This document shows positions 37,549-50,761 of a DNA stretch of 64,000 bases, piece after piece. Within the stretch, counting starts at the first letter, position 1. Each line of letters opens with the position of its first letter. The notes under the pieces were generated by a model that saw nothing but the letters and a program-made list of their open reading frames with translations, was not told the DNA's origin and searched no databases. Made by a program: the position numbers and the translations under genes. The stretch is from Herbidospora sakaeratensis. Its GTDB lineage: Bacteria > Actinomycetota > Actinomycetes > Streptosporangiales > Streptosporangiaceae. The stretch covers positions 72,074 through 136,073 of the forward strand of contig NZ_BBXC01000017.1 in NCBI RefSeq assembly GCF_001570525.1, given 5' to 3'.

Positions 37549-38844
37549 ATGACGCAGCGGTCCCAGTTCATTCTCGACGTCCTGCTGGCCGAGTTCGGTG
37601 AGTCCATCGCCCGCGAGCCCGGGGCGTTCCGGGCCAAGTTCCGCAAGATGGCGGCGACCCCGTTCGCCTTCTACCGGGGCAGCGCGTGCCTGTTCTACGC
37701 CGACCTCTCAAGCGAGCCGGCCGACGACGCGTTCCTCGACGACCTGACCCGCCGCGTCTGGATCCACGGCGACCTGCACGCCGAGAACTTCGGCACCTAC
37801 ATGAACTCCTCGGGCCGCCTGGTCTTCAACGTCAACGACTTCGACGAGGCCTACGTCGGGCCGTACGTCTGGGATCTGAAGCGGTTCGTGGCCAGCGTCG
37901 CGCTCATCGGCTACGCCAAGGCGCTGTCCGACGACGTCATCTCCGAGCTGGTCCGCGAGTTCGCCCACTCCTACCTCCACGAGCTCACCGCCATCGCCCA
38001 CGGCGGCGACGACGCCATCGGGTCGCTCACGCTCGAGACCACCACCGGGGTGCTGCACCGGGTGCTGCAGACCGCGCGGCTGAACACGCGGGTGGCGCTG
38101 CTCGACGAGGAGACCACGGTCGAGAACTTCGAGCGCCGTTTCGCGGTCGCCGACAACCGCCACCCCGTCGACGACGCCACCCGCGACGCCGTGCTGGCCG
38201 CCTACGAGGGCTACCTGGCCACGCTGCCGCAGCCGCTCAACCCCGTCGAGCACCACGTCAAGGACGTCGTCCTGCGGCAGGGCATCGGGATCGGGTCGGC
38301 GGGCCTGCCGTCGTACAACCTGCTGCTCGAAGGGCACACCCAGGCGCTGGAGAACGACGTCATCCTCTACATGAAGCAGGCCCAGGTCCCGGCCGTGGCC
38401 CGCTACATCGACGACGAGAAGGTGCACGGCTACTTCCGGCACCAGGGCCACCGCACCGCCGAGTCGCAGCGCGCCCTCCAGGCCTACGCCGACTCCTGGC
38501 TCGGGTACGCCGACCTCAACGGCGTCGGCCAGCTCGTCGCCGAGGTCTCGCCCTACTCGGCCGACCTCGACTGGAGCGACGTCAACGAGCCCGTCGAGAT
38601 CGCCTCGGTGATCACCGACCTGGGCCGCGCGGTCGCCCGCATGCACTCGGTCGCCGACGACGAGTCGAGCCACGACCTGGTCGACTTCTCCACCGAGGAG
38701 GCGATCGTCGCCGTGATCGGCGGCCGGGAGGACGACTTCACCACGCTGCTCGTCGACTTCGCCCACGCCTACGGCGCCCGCGCCCGGCACGACCATCAGC
38801 TTTTTGTGGATCTGTTCCGTAACGGCAGATTCCCCGGTCTGTAG
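37549..38844 (+). CDS. DUF2252 protein, kinase-like fold
   Basis: 431-residue member of DUF2252, an aminoglycoside-phosphotransferase-like family of unknown reaction. A brace of family motifs is visible: PFAFYRGSA, WIHGDLHAENFGTY (catalytic-loop-like) and NVNDFDEAYVGPYVWDLKR (metal-binding-like). No membrane segments. The frame opens at 37495, but ATG 37549 matches the family start and has a leaderless -10. The TetR-family gene begins 22 bases after its stop and may share regulation. Confidence 0.88.
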   Translation: MTQRSQFILDVLLAEFGESIAREPGAFRAKFRKMAATPFAFYRGSACLFYADLSSEPADDAFLDDLTRRVWIHGDLHAENFGTYMNSSGRLVFNVNDFDEAYVGPYVWDLKRFVASVALIGYAKALSDDVISELVREFAHSYLHELTAIAHGGDDAIGSLTLETTTGVLHRVLQTARLNTRVALLDEETTVENFERRFAVADNRHPVDDATRDAVLAAYEGYLATLPQPLNPVEHHVKDVVLRQGIGIGSAGLPSYNLLLEGHTQALENDVILYMKQAQVPAVARYIDDEKVHGYFRHQGHRTAESQRALQAYADSWLGYADLNGVGQLVAEVSPYSADLDWSDVNEPVEIASVITDLGRAVARMHSVADDESSHDLVDFSTEEAIVAVIGGREDDFTTLLVDFAHAYGARARHDHQLFVDLFRNGRFPGL

Positions 38845-38866
38845 ATTCCCGGGCAAGATAGGGAGA

Positions 38867-39562
38867 GTGTCCAGCCAGCCCCTTGACTACTCCGACGATT
38901 CCGGGAACTCCTCGCTGCGCCGCCAGCCGACGCAACGCCGCAGCGCGCGCCGGGTCGAGCGCATGCTCGACGCCTGCGCCGAGCTGCTGGACGAGGTCGG
39001 GTACGACGGCCTGTCGACGACCAGGATCGCCGAGCGCGCCGACGTGGCGATCGGCTCGGTCTACCAGTTCTTCCCCGACAAACGTGCCATCAGCCAGGCC
39101 CTGACCAGGAGAAACGTCGAGCTCTTCGTGGCCCGGGTGGGCCGCCGCTTCATCAGCGAGGAGTACGGCGGCTGGTGGGACGCGGTCGACGCGATCATCG
39201 ACGAGTACGTCGAGATGCACCGCTCGGTGCCCGGCTTCAAGTCGTTGCGGTTCGGCGACGCGGTCGACCTCAACCTGCTCGACGCGGGCACCGACAACAA
39301 CACCGTCATCGCCGGCCGCCTGCGCGGGCTCCTGCTGAAGGAGTTCGGCATGGCCGACAGCGAACGCCTCGACACCGCGATACTGGTGGCGGTCGAGGGC
39401 GGCGACGCCGTACTGAAACTGGCTTTCCGGCGTGATCCCGACGGCGACCCCGAGATCATCGCGGAGGCCAAGACCCTGGTGCGCAGCTATCTGTCGCGGC
39501 AGCTGCGCCAGTTCAACGCGGCGGCCACCCGGGTGGCGCCTGGAGCTCGATCCGGCTCTTGA
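38867..39562 (+). CDS. TetR-family transcriptional regulator
   Basis: 231-residue TetR regulator. The N-terminal DNA-binding domain reads RVERMLDACAELLDEVGYDGLSTTRIAERADVAIGSVYQFFPDKRA, the classical helix-turn-helix; the C-terminal ligand domain is helical and unassigned. GTG 38867 is just after a purine-rich GGGAGA. An upstream open frame to 38804 runs into DUF2252 and is not used. Likely autoregulates or controls the adjacent DUF2252 gene. The 3' end overlaps the convergent small membrane gene by 50 bases. Confidence 0.9.
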   Translation: MSSQPLDYSDDSGNSSLRRQPTQRRSARRVERMLDACAELLDEVGYDGLSTTRIAERADVAIGSVYQFFPDKRAISQALTRRNVELFVARVGRRFISEEYGGWWDAVDAIIDEYVEMHRSVPGFKSLRFGDAVDLNLLDAGTDNNTVIAGRLRGLLLKEFGMADSERLDTAILVAVEGGDAVLKLAFRRDPDGDPEIIAEAKTLVRSYLSRQLRQFNAAATRVAPGARSGS

Positions 39563-39893
39563 TGATCGCCTCGACGGCGGCCGGGGTGAGAATCGGCGTG
39601 CGGGGCACGGCGAGGGTGATGCGGTCGAGTTGCGGCCGGCACGGTTGCCGCCGCGCGTTCTCGTCGCTGATCCGCGCGGCCCGCAATTGGGCGTCGCGCA
39701 GTTCGAGGGTGCGCATGTCGGCGCCCCGCGCCGACCGGATGTCCTGGAGTTGTGCCCTCAGCCGGAGCACCTCTTTGACGGCTTGTTCGTGGGCCTCGAA
39801 ACGCGCCGCGACATAACCCGCCAAACCGGGCAGAATCGCAGCCGCCATGAGCGCGCCGGCCACTGTGAAGGTCGTCTGCTTGGAAAGGCCCAT
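39513..39893 (-). CDS. Small membrane-anchored coiled-coil protein
   Basis: 126-residue protein: a single N-terminal hydrophobic helix (about residues 9-28), then a charged heptad-like coiled coil (EAHEQAVKEVLRLRAQLQDIRS) and a Pro-rich end with one Cys. Not recognised. ATG 39893 is preceded by GGAGG at a long spacing (about 13 bases). It overlaps the tetR 3' end by 50 bases in the opposite direction, an unusually long convergent overlap, which lowers confidence slightly. Confidence 0.6.
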   Translation of the reverse strand: MGLSKQTTFTVAGALMAAAILPGLAGYVAARFEAHEQAVKEVLRLRAQLQDIRSARGADMRTLELRDAQLRAARISDENARRQPCRPQLDRITLAVPRTPILTPAAVEAIIKSRIELQAPPGWPPR

Positions 39894-40038
39894 CGCAGTC
39901 CCGTCACCTCCTGATGGAGCTCAGGTCCCGTCAATAATGCCCATGAGCTGGAACGACACACGCTCTGTAGGTGATCTGGCGCGAATCGTTGCCGGAGGAA
40001 CACCTGCCGTTGTCCGGGCAAAGAACCTTCGCGCTCGC

Positions 40039-40044
40039 TAGCCT
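40039..40044 (+). promoter_or_regulatory. -10 element for leaderless TPR-protein mRNA
   Basis: TAGCCT ends seven bases before GTG 40052; no ribosome-binding site is present at that start. Confidence 0.45.
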
Positions 40045-40051
40045 CATCCTT

Positions 40052-40582
40052 GTGGCACATGTGACGCGGGAGCAGCTTGATCGTCTGCTCGAACAGGCTC
40101 TGCTCTCCGATGACCACGGTGCCCTCGCGAGGCGCCTCGACGACCTCGCGCAAGGGTACGAATCGGGCGAAGTATCCCGGGCCTACATCCTGGCCCTGGC
40201 CGCCGAGGAGTGGCGTCAGGCGGGTCACCCCGACGCGGCGCTCGACCGCTACCGCATGGCGGCCGAAGACGACGGGGGAGACGTCAACGTCGACCCTCGT
40301 GCGGGCATCGCCGACACCCTCTTCGAACTCGACCGGCCCGACGAGGCCCGCGACGTGATCGAGGCCCTGCGCGCCGCCCCCTGCACCCCGGCGACCGTGC
40401 TCAACGTGGCCGAGACCCTGGCGGCGTACGGAGACCTGGCGGGAGCCCACGAATGGGCCACCGAGGGCGTCACGGCCTGCCCCCCGGGCAACTCGCTCCG
40501 CGAATCCCTGCTGCGCACCCGCTACCGCATCCGCATCGACCTGGGCCTCCCGGAAGACGACCTCGACGCCCTGGCCTCCTGA
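40052..40582 (+). CDS. Tetratricopeptide-repeat-like protein
   Basis: 176-residue all-helical protein. Two or three TPR-like helical pairs are visible, for example SRAYILALAAEEWRQAGHPDAAL and ATVLNVAETLAAYGDLAGAHEWA. These mediate protein contacts; no catalytic residues are seen. The frame is open from 39971, but GTG 40052 fits a leaderless -10 and starts at VAHVTREQLD. It ends two bases before an AT spacer leading to a strong terminator. Stand-alone gene; partner unknown. Confidence 0.78.
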   Translation: MAHVTREQLDRLLEQALLSDDHGALARRLDDLAQGYESGEVSRAYILALAAEEWRQAGHPDAALDRYRMAAEDDGGDVNVDPRAGIADTLFELDRPDEARDVIEALRAAPCTPATVLNVAETLAAYGDLAGAHEWATEGVTACPPGNSLRESLLRTRYRIRIDLGLPEDDLDALAS

Positions 40583-40589
40583 CACCGAA

Positions 40590-40621
40590 AAACGGGCCGC
40601 GAGAAATCTCGCGGCCCGTTT
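40590..40621. terminator. Strong bidirectional terminator, 14-base stem
   Basis: AAACGGGCCGCGAG (40590-40603) pairs with CTCGCGGCCCGTTT (40608-40621), loop AAAT, flanked by A and T runs. It lies between the TPR gene and the convergent secreted-protein gene. Confidence 0.92.
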
Positions 40622-40698
40622 CGTATGTATGTCGACGGCCCGCCCGCTCGCTGGGAGCGCTGGCCGGAGGCGATAAGGGAACTACGGGGAAACGAAGA

Positions 40699-41388
40699 TC
40701 AGTGGAGGAGGGCGCCGCCGAGGAGCCCTCCGGTCAGCTTGGTGATGTTCGACAGGCCGCCGACGCCCAGGTCGTCGGCCTTCCGCTTCGGAGCGGGCGC
40801 CTGCTGCGGCTGCACACCGTCGACGACCCCGCCGACCGAGTCGCTGATGCCGCGCGGCACCACGGCCACCTTCGGGACCTTCGGCAGCACCTTCGACACC
40901 CGGGGCACCGGCGGCACACCCGGCAGGTCGGGCAGCAGCGAGAGGTCGGGAACCACGTTGGGCACCCCCGGCAGCGCCGACCCCGACGCGATGCCGAGCA
41001 CCCCGTCGGCCCGCGCCAGGCCCGACAGGCCGAGCAGGGCGGCGGCGCGCTGGACGGTCCGGGACACCTCGTCCTTCGGCGCCACCCGCCCGCACGGCAC
41101 GCCCGCCAGGCGGCCCGCCTGGGCCATGGTCATCGCCGCGGAGCCGCCCGTGCGGGTCAGGTCGCGGACGGTCTGGCCGGCCGCGCCCGCCGACCGCGCG
41201 ACGTCGGCGGCGCCCTTCACGACCGAGGCGGCGACCGCGCCCGTCTTGGCGGCGGCGCGGTAACCGGTCACGCACAGGCCGTCGTCCGCGTGGGCCTGCT
41301 GGCCGGCGGCGGACAACCAGCTCACCCCGGCGGTGACGACCGCCAGGGCGACGAGCCGCCCCCGGATGCTACGTGGTGTCGTCGACAT
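40699..41388 (-). CDS. Secreted Val/Pro-rich hypothetical protein
   Basis: 229-residue predicted secreted protein. A signal peptide (GRLVALAVVTAGVSWLSAAG, site near AHA) is followed by an Ala-rich helical part with two Cys (GLCVTGY and VPCGRV) and a low-complexity Pro/Val stretch (LPGVPPVPRVSKVLPKVPKV). Not recognised; similar Val/Pro tracts occur in cell-wall or spore-surface proteins. ATG 41388 has AGGGGG six bases upstream. It lies 98 bases downstream of clpB in the same direction. Confidence 0.72.
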   Translation of the reverse strand: MSTTPRSIRGRLVALAVVTAGVSWLSAAGQQAHADDGLCVTGYRAAAKTGAVAASVVKGAADVARSAGAAGQTVRDLTRTGGSAAMTMAQAGRLAGVPCGRVAPKDEVSRTVQRAAALLGLSGLARADGVLGIASGSALPGVPNVVPDLSLLPDLPGVPPVPRVSKVLPKVPKVAVVPRGISDSVGGVVDGVQPQQAPAPKRKADDLGVGGLSNITKLTGGLLGGALLH

Positions 41389-41486
41389 CGACGTCCCCCT
41401 GTTGCTTGCGGTAGTTCGGTGAGTGCCGAACGTAGCAGCGGGGTTTTCGCAGCCGGGAGCCGCTTGTCCCAGTCGTGGAGAACTGA

Positions 41487-44066
<2,580 letters not shown>

Positions 44067-44093
44067 GTCTATCGGCCTCGCCTTCGCTCGGCG

Positions 44094-44164
44094 GCCCGGC
44101 CGCCTTCAGCCACTGTCTTCCCTCGTCGCTCCGCTCCTCAGTCCAGACAGCGGCGCGGCCGGGC
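44094..44164 (-). promoter_or_regulatory. Large imperfect hairpin in the clpB leader
   Basis: Outer ten-base perfect stem GCCCGGCCGC (44094-44103) and GCGGCCGGGC (44155-44164), inner six-base stem CTGTCT (44113-44118) and AGACAG (44145-44150). It lies between hspR and clpB. It may be an attenuator, an internal terminator or a processing site. Confidence 0.55.
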
Positions 44165-44192
44165 AAGTCCCCCATATGACGAATGTCTTCAG

Positions 44193-44540
44193 TTATGACG
44201 GCGGTAGTTCATATCTGACCAAGGCCCGGATCAGCTTCAGTTCCGTGGCGACGCGGTTGAGTTCGTCTCTCAGGCGGAGGTTCTCGGTCTCCAGCTCCAA
44301 GATGCGTTTGATGCCTGCCAGGTTTATGCCCTCTTCCTGCGACAACCGCTGGACCTCGCGCAACAAGACGATGTCGCGGGTCGAATAGAGGCGGCCACGG
44401 CCGGCCGTGCGGCCGGGGCTGACCAGGCCGAGTCGGTCGTACTGGCGGAGAGTCTGGGGGTGGAGGCCGCTCAGCTGGGCCGCCACCGAGATCACATAGA
44501 CGGGGGTCTCGTCGGACAGGTCGAAGAAATTGGCGTCCAT
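44193..44540 (-). CDS. hspR: Heat-shock repressor HspR (MerR family)
   Basis: 115-residue MerR-type repressor. The DNA-binding motif VYVISVAAQLSGLHPQTLRQYDRLGLVSPGR matches HspR, and the C-terminal coiled coil contains LEEN-like heptads. HspR uses DnaK as co-repressor and binds HAIR sites; two such sites lie upstream of dnaK in this window. The gene is three bases after the dnaJ stop, as in the canonical actinobacterial dnaK-grpE-dnaJ-hspR operon. Length is close to the usual 120-150 residues. Confidence 0.95.
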   Translation of the reverse strand: MDANFFDLSDETPVYVISVAAQLSGLHPQTLRQYDRLGLVSPGRTAGRGRLYSTRDIVLLREVQRLSQEEGINLAGIKRILELETENLRLRDELNRVATELKLIRALVRYELPPS

Positions 44541-44543
44541 GCG

Positions 44544-45713
44544 CTACTCGCTTCTGGCCTGCTTGATCAGTTCCTCGCGCAGGTCATGGCCGTCGGTCGC
44601 GTCGCGGAACTGCTCCAGGGCGGCCCGGGCCTTCTCGTCGAGGTGCTCGGGCACCGCGACCTGGACGGTCGCGAGCAGGTCGCCCTTGGTGCCGTCCTTG
44701 CGGGGGGCGCCCCGGCCGCGCACCCGGAAGGTGCGGCCGTTGGGGGTGCCCTCGGGGATGCGGAGCGTGACCGGCATGCCGCGCAGGATGGGCACCTTGA
44801 TCTCGGCGCCCAGCGCGGCCTCGGGGAACGTGACGGGCACGGTGACCGTGAGGTTCTCGCCGGTCCGGCCGAACACGGGGTGGGGCTGGACGTGCACCAG
44901 CACGTAGAGGTCGCCCGCGGGGCCGCCGTTCTCGCCGGGGGCGCCCTTGCCCTTCAGCTTGACCCGGCCGCCGTCGCTGACGCCCGCCGGGATGCGGGCC
45001 TGGATGGTGCGGGTGGAGCGGCCACGGCCGCTGCCCTCGCAGACCGGGCACGGGTCGTCGACCAGCAGGCCCCGGCCCCGGCAGTCGCGGCAGGGCTCGG
45101 AGAAGGCGAAGTTGCCCAGGTTGCGGCTGGCCGCGCCGGTGCCGTCACAGGTCGGGCAGACGCGCGGCGTGGTGCCGGCCTTGGCGCCGGTGCCGGAACA
45201 GGCCGGGCAGGCCGACGAACTGGTCAGCCGCAGCGAGACGGTCGCGCCGTCGATCGACTCGGCGAACGACAGCGTGACCTCGGACTCGATGTCCTGGCCT
45301 CGGCGGGCCCGCCCGGCGGTGTTGGCCTTGGGGCCGCCGCCGCGGTTGAACAGGCCGCCGAAGATGTCGCCGATCCGGTCGCCCGCCTGGGCGGTGCCGC
45401 CGAACAGGTCGCCGAAGTCGAAGCCCTGCTGGCCCTGGCCCGGACGCCCGCCCCGGTTGTAACCGCCGAGGCCGCTGCCGAACAGGCTTCTGGCCTCGTC
45501 GTACTCCTTGCGGCGCTTGACGTCGCTCAGGATGTCGTAGGCCTCGGAGACCTCCTTGAACTTCTCCTCGGTCTCCTTGTTGCCCTTGTTCGCGTCGGGG
45601 TGGTACTGCCGGGCGAGCTTGCGGTAAGCCTTCTTGATCTCTTCGGGGGTCGCGGTCTTGGGCACACCGAGGACGCCGTAGTAGTCCTTCTCCAGGTAGT
45701 CCTTGGTGCTCAT
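44544..45713 (-). CDS. dnaJ: Chaperone DnaJ
   Basis: 389-residue Hsp40 co-chaperone. The J domain has the HPD motif in [10 protein letters not shown]; a Gly/Arg-rich linker and the four zinc-binding CXXCXGXG repeats follow: [24 protein letters not shown] and CPVCEGSG. The C-terminal substrate-binding domain is complete. It lies 79 bases after grpE, with a stem-loop in the spacer that may lower downstream expression, and three bases before hspR. Confidence 0.96.
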   Translation of the reverse strand: MSTKDYLEKDYYGVLGVPKTATPEEIKKAYRKLARQYHPDANKGNKETEEKFKEVSEAYDILSDVKRRKEYDEARSLFGSGLGGYNRGGRPGQGQQGFDFGDLFGGTAQAGDRIGDIFGGLFNRGGGPKANTAGRARRGQDIESEVTLSFAESIDGATVSLRLTSSSACPACSGTGAKAGTTPRVCPTCDGTGAASRNLGNFAFSEPCRDCRGRGLLVDDPCPVCEGSGRGRSTRTIQARIPAGVSDGGRVKLKGKGAPGENGGPAGDLYVLVHVQPHPVFGRTGENLTVTVPVTFPEAALGAEIKVPILRGMPVTLRIPEGTPNGRTFRVRGRGAPRKDGTKGDLLATVQVAVPEHLDEKARAALEQFRDATDGHDLREELIKQARSE

Positions 45714-45752
45714 CTAGCGCTTCCTCCGCGTGAAAGACATATGTGAAGGGTG

Positions 45753-45778
45753 CCCCTCCCGCGCTGGGACGGGAGGGG
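45753..45778 (-). terminator. Hairpin between grpE and dnaJ
   Basis: Perfect nine-base stem CCCCTCCCG (45753-45761) and CGGGAGGGG (45770-45778), eight-base loop, no T tract. It lies inside the operon and could act as a partial terminator or mRNA processing site separating dnaK-grpE from dnaJ-hspR. Confidence 0.6.
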
Positions 45779-45792
45779 GCTGCCCTGGAGAA

Positions 45793-46385
45793 TCAGGCGC
45801 CGGCGGGTTCGTCGTCGAGGACGTCGCCACCACCGGTCTCCGGCTCGGCCACCGCGACCCGGGCGGGGCGCAGGACGCGCTCGCCGAGGCGGTAGCCGGG
45901 CTGCAGGATCTCGACGCAGGTCGGTTCGGTGACCTCGGCCGAGTAGCTGTGCATCAGGGCCTCGTGGACGGTCGGGTCGAAGGGGTCGCCCTTCGTGCCG
46001 AACGAGGTCAGGCCCAGCTTGCCGACCGCCGCTTCGAGCGACTCGCTCACCTTGGCGAAACCGCCGGTGAGCTCGCCGTGGTCACGGGCCCGGCCGATGT
46101 CGTCGAGCACCGGCAGCAGCTCGTTGATCACGCCGGCGACGGCGTGGTCCTTGACGGCGATCCGGTCGCGCTCGACCCGCTTGCGGTAGTTGGAGAACTC
46201 CGCCTGGAGACGCTGGAGGTCGGCGGTGCGCTCGGCGAGGAGCTGCGTGGCCGCGCCCGCGAGGGCGTCGGTGTCGGCGGTCTCGTCGGGCGCCGGTGCG
46301 CTCTCGCGCGCCGCCAGCGTCTCGGGGTCGATCTTGCGGTTGTCGCGGATCACCGGCTCCTGCTCGGAACCGTTCTCGCGCGGGG

Positions 46386-46389
<4 letters not shown>
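45793..46389 (-). CDS. grpE: Nucleotide exchange factor GrpE
   Basis: 198-residue GrpE. A variable acidic N-terminus is followed by the long coiled coil ([22 protein letters not shown]) and the C-terminal beta domain with the family signature region [16 protein letters not shown]. It stimulates ADP release from DnaK. The ATG overlaps the dnaK stop by four bases, so the two are translationally coupled. Confidence 0.95.
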
Positions 46390-48254
<1,865 letters not shown>

Positions 48255-48275
48255 GAGTACGTCCTTGTAGTCAAA

Positions 48276-48296
48276 GTTGAGTCGTGGTGACTCAAG
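48276..48296. promoter_or_regulatory. HAIR operator 1 upstream of dnaK
   Basis: GTTGAGT-N7-ACTCAAG (48276-48282 and 48290-48296), one mismatch to the HspR-binding HAIR consensus CTTGAGT-N7-ACTCAAG. It is 22 bases from the dnaK start codon. Confidence 0.88.
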
Positions 48297-48343
48297 TTTC
48301 GGTGAGTACGACAGCCCTTGTCAAACGCTGTCCTGTCAACGGT

Positions 48344-48364
48344 CTTGAGTCTAGTGCGCTCAAC
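48344..48364. promoter_or_regulatory. HAIR operator 2 upstream of dnaK
   Basis: CTTGAGT-N7-GCTCAAC (48344-48350 and 48358-48364), first half-site perfect, second with two changes. Centre-to-centre distance from operator 1 is 68 bases. Confidence 0.75.
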
Positions 48365-48416
48365 TCTCGGCGCGAGCGGAATGTTCCCGGGATATCCCTG
48401 ATTCGACCCTTAGGGG

Positions 48417-48785
48417 TTACCTGGCCCCGTCGAGGATCACCCTCTTCCCTACGGGCTTCTTGAGCTTCACGTACGTGGCCTTCTTGATCGCCATGGCCAC
48501 GCACATGCCGGCGTCCTTGACCGAGCCCTCGTACAGGGTGATCCGGACCGTCTTCCTGGTCTCCTTCACCGTGACCTTGGTCAGCACGGTGCACGGTTCC
48601 ACGCCCGACCACCACACGACGCGCACCCCGCGCATGTGCGGCCTGGCGGTCAGCCACCTCACCTTCTTCGGTGAGAGGGCGCCCTTCTGGACCTTCACCA
48701 CCTTCGGCCCGGGAGCGGCCTGCGCGGGGGCGGCGGCGGGGACGAGCAGCGCGGCGACGGCCGCGGCGACGACTAAGAGCCTCAC
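48417..48785 (-). CDS. Small secreted protein, tandem paralogue 1
   Basis: 122-residue predicted secreted protein with a signal peptide (VRLLVVAAAVAALLVP, site near AQA) and a compact domain with two Cys (GVEPC and AGMC) that probably form a disulfide. It is a paralogue of the adjacent lipoprotein (48782-49222): both share WSGVEPC, the VKET segment, TL-EG, K-T-VKL-KP and a DGA+ ending. GTG 48785 overlaps the lipoprotein stop (GTGA), giving coupled translation. Codon 4 is TTA (48774-48776). Function unknown. Confidence 0.75.
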   Translation of the reverse strand: MRLLVVAAAVAALLVPAAAPAQAAPGPKVVKVQKGALSPKKVRWLTARPHMRGVRVVWWSGVEPCTVLTKVTVKETRKTVRITLYEGSVKDAGMCVAMAIKKATYVKLKKPVGKRVILDGAR

Positions 48786-49222
48786 TTGGCACCATCCACG
48801 ACTTCCCGGCCGGCCAGGGGCTTGGCCAGCTTGACGAACGTCTCCTTCTCGACCGCGATCAGGATGCAGGCGGCCTCGGGGTCGGTGGTGCCCTCCCACA
48901 GGGTCACCGTCACCTCGGTGTCCGTCTCCTTCACCTCGACGCGATCGAGGGTGTAGCAGGGCTCGACCCCCGAACTCCAGGAGATCATCACGCCGTCTCC
49001 GGCGGGGGTGGCGCGCGTCCAGGGCACCTTGCGGGGGTCCACCGTCCCGCCCTTGGGCTGCACCAGCTCCGGCCCGGAACTCGGCGGGGCCGAGGCCGGC
49101 GGGGTGGCGGGCTGGTCGGGGCCGATCGGCGAACCGCTGTCCACGGAGTCTCCCTTTCCGCAGGCCGAGGCCATGATCACGGCTGTGAGCATGGCCGCGG
49201 TGACGAGCCAGATCCTTCTCAT
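48782..49222 (-). CDS. Small lipoprotein, tandem paralogue 2
   Basis: 146-residue predicted lipoprotein with lipobox MASAC, a Ser/Pro-rich spacer (PATPPASAPPSSGP) and the same two-Cys domain as the next gene product (SSGVEPCYTLDRVEVKET, WEGTTDPEAAC). One member tethered to the membrane and one freely secreted, from a coupled operon, suggests a receptor/decoy or assembly pair; that is inference. ATG 49222 starts MRRIWLV. The long open frame to 49873 is antisense to an ABC gene and rejected. Confidence 0.78.
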   Translation of the reverse strand: MRRIWLVTAAMLTAVIMASACGKGDSVDSGSPIGPDQPATPPASAPPSSGPELVQPKGGTVDPRKVPWTRATPAGDGVMISWSSGVEPCYTLDRVEVKETDTEVTVTLWEGTTDPEAACILIAVEKETFVKLAKPLAGREVVDGAK

Positions 49223-49264
49223 GTCCGTATGACGGGCGTCACTTCGAAGGGGTTCAGTAACCCG

Positions 49265-49294
49265 TTGACTCCGGTATGGGCGCCGGTTTAATTT
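49265..49294 (+). promoter_or_regulatory. Consensus-like leaderless promoter
   Basis: -35 TTGACT (49265-49270), 18-base spacer, -10 TAATTT (49289-49294), six bases to ATG 49301. This is the best housekeeping-sigma-type match in the window and places the start of transcription at the start codon. Confidence 0.7.
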
Positions 49295-49300
49295 CATCAC

Positions 49301-50025
<725 letters not shown>

Positions 50026-50029
<4 letters not shown>

Positions 50030-50751
50030 TCACGCTCGCCACGGCCCGCCGGATCCTGGCCCAGCTCCGCAACGACCACCGCACGGTCGCCCTCATGGTG
50101 CTGGTCCCGAGCCTGATCATGATCCTGCTCTACTACGTGATCGACAACGAGCCGGTCTTCGCCCAATGGGCCCCCGCGCTGCTGTCGATCTTCCCCTTCC
50201 TGGTGATGTTCCTGGTCACGTCCATCGCCACCCTCCGCGAGCGCACCTCCGGCACGCTGGAGCGGCTGATGGCCTCCCCGCTGCGCCAGCTCGACCTCCT
50301 CCTCGGGTACGGCCTCGCCTTCGGCGCCGCCGCCGTCCTCCAGGTGGCCCTGGCGCTGACGGTCTCGCTGACCTGGCTCGGCCTCGACCTGCGGGGAGAC
50401 CTGTGGGCGCTGGTCCTGGTGGCCCTGCTCAACTCGCTCCTGGGCACCGCGCTCGGCCTGTTCTGCAGCGCGTTCGCCCGCTCGGAGTTCCAGGCGGTCC
50501 AGTTCATGCCGCTGGTGATGGTCCCGCAGCTGCTCCTCGGCGGCATCATCGTGCCGCGCGACCAGATGGCGACCGTGCTGGAGTGGATCTCCAACGTGCT
50601 GCCGATGTCCTACGCCCTGGAGGCGATGAAGCTGGCCGTCATGACCGGCGACCTCGGCTCCGACTTCTGGCGCGATATCGCGGTGGTGGCCGGATCGGTC
50701 CTGCTGGCGCTGGTTCTGGGAGCCGCGACGCTGAAGAGGCGCACCCCGTAA
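50026..50751 (+). CDS. ABC-2 exporter permease subunit
   Basis: 241-residue ABC-2 permease with six hydrophobic segments and the family region RERTSGTLERLMASPLR, then MVPQLLLGGIIVPRDQM. It lacks a large external domain, unlike the permease at 16632. It is translationally coupled to the ATPase. The proC gene follows after ten bases with its own apparent leaderless promoter. Confidence 0.92.
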
Positions 50752-50754
50752 ACT
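50749..50754 (+). promoter_or_regulatory. -10 element for leaderless proC mRNA
   Basis: TAAACT overlaps the stop of the ABC permease gene and ends seven bases before ATG 50762; C-rich spacer without ribosome-binding site. Confidence 0.5.
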
Positions 50755-50761
50755 GCCCCCC

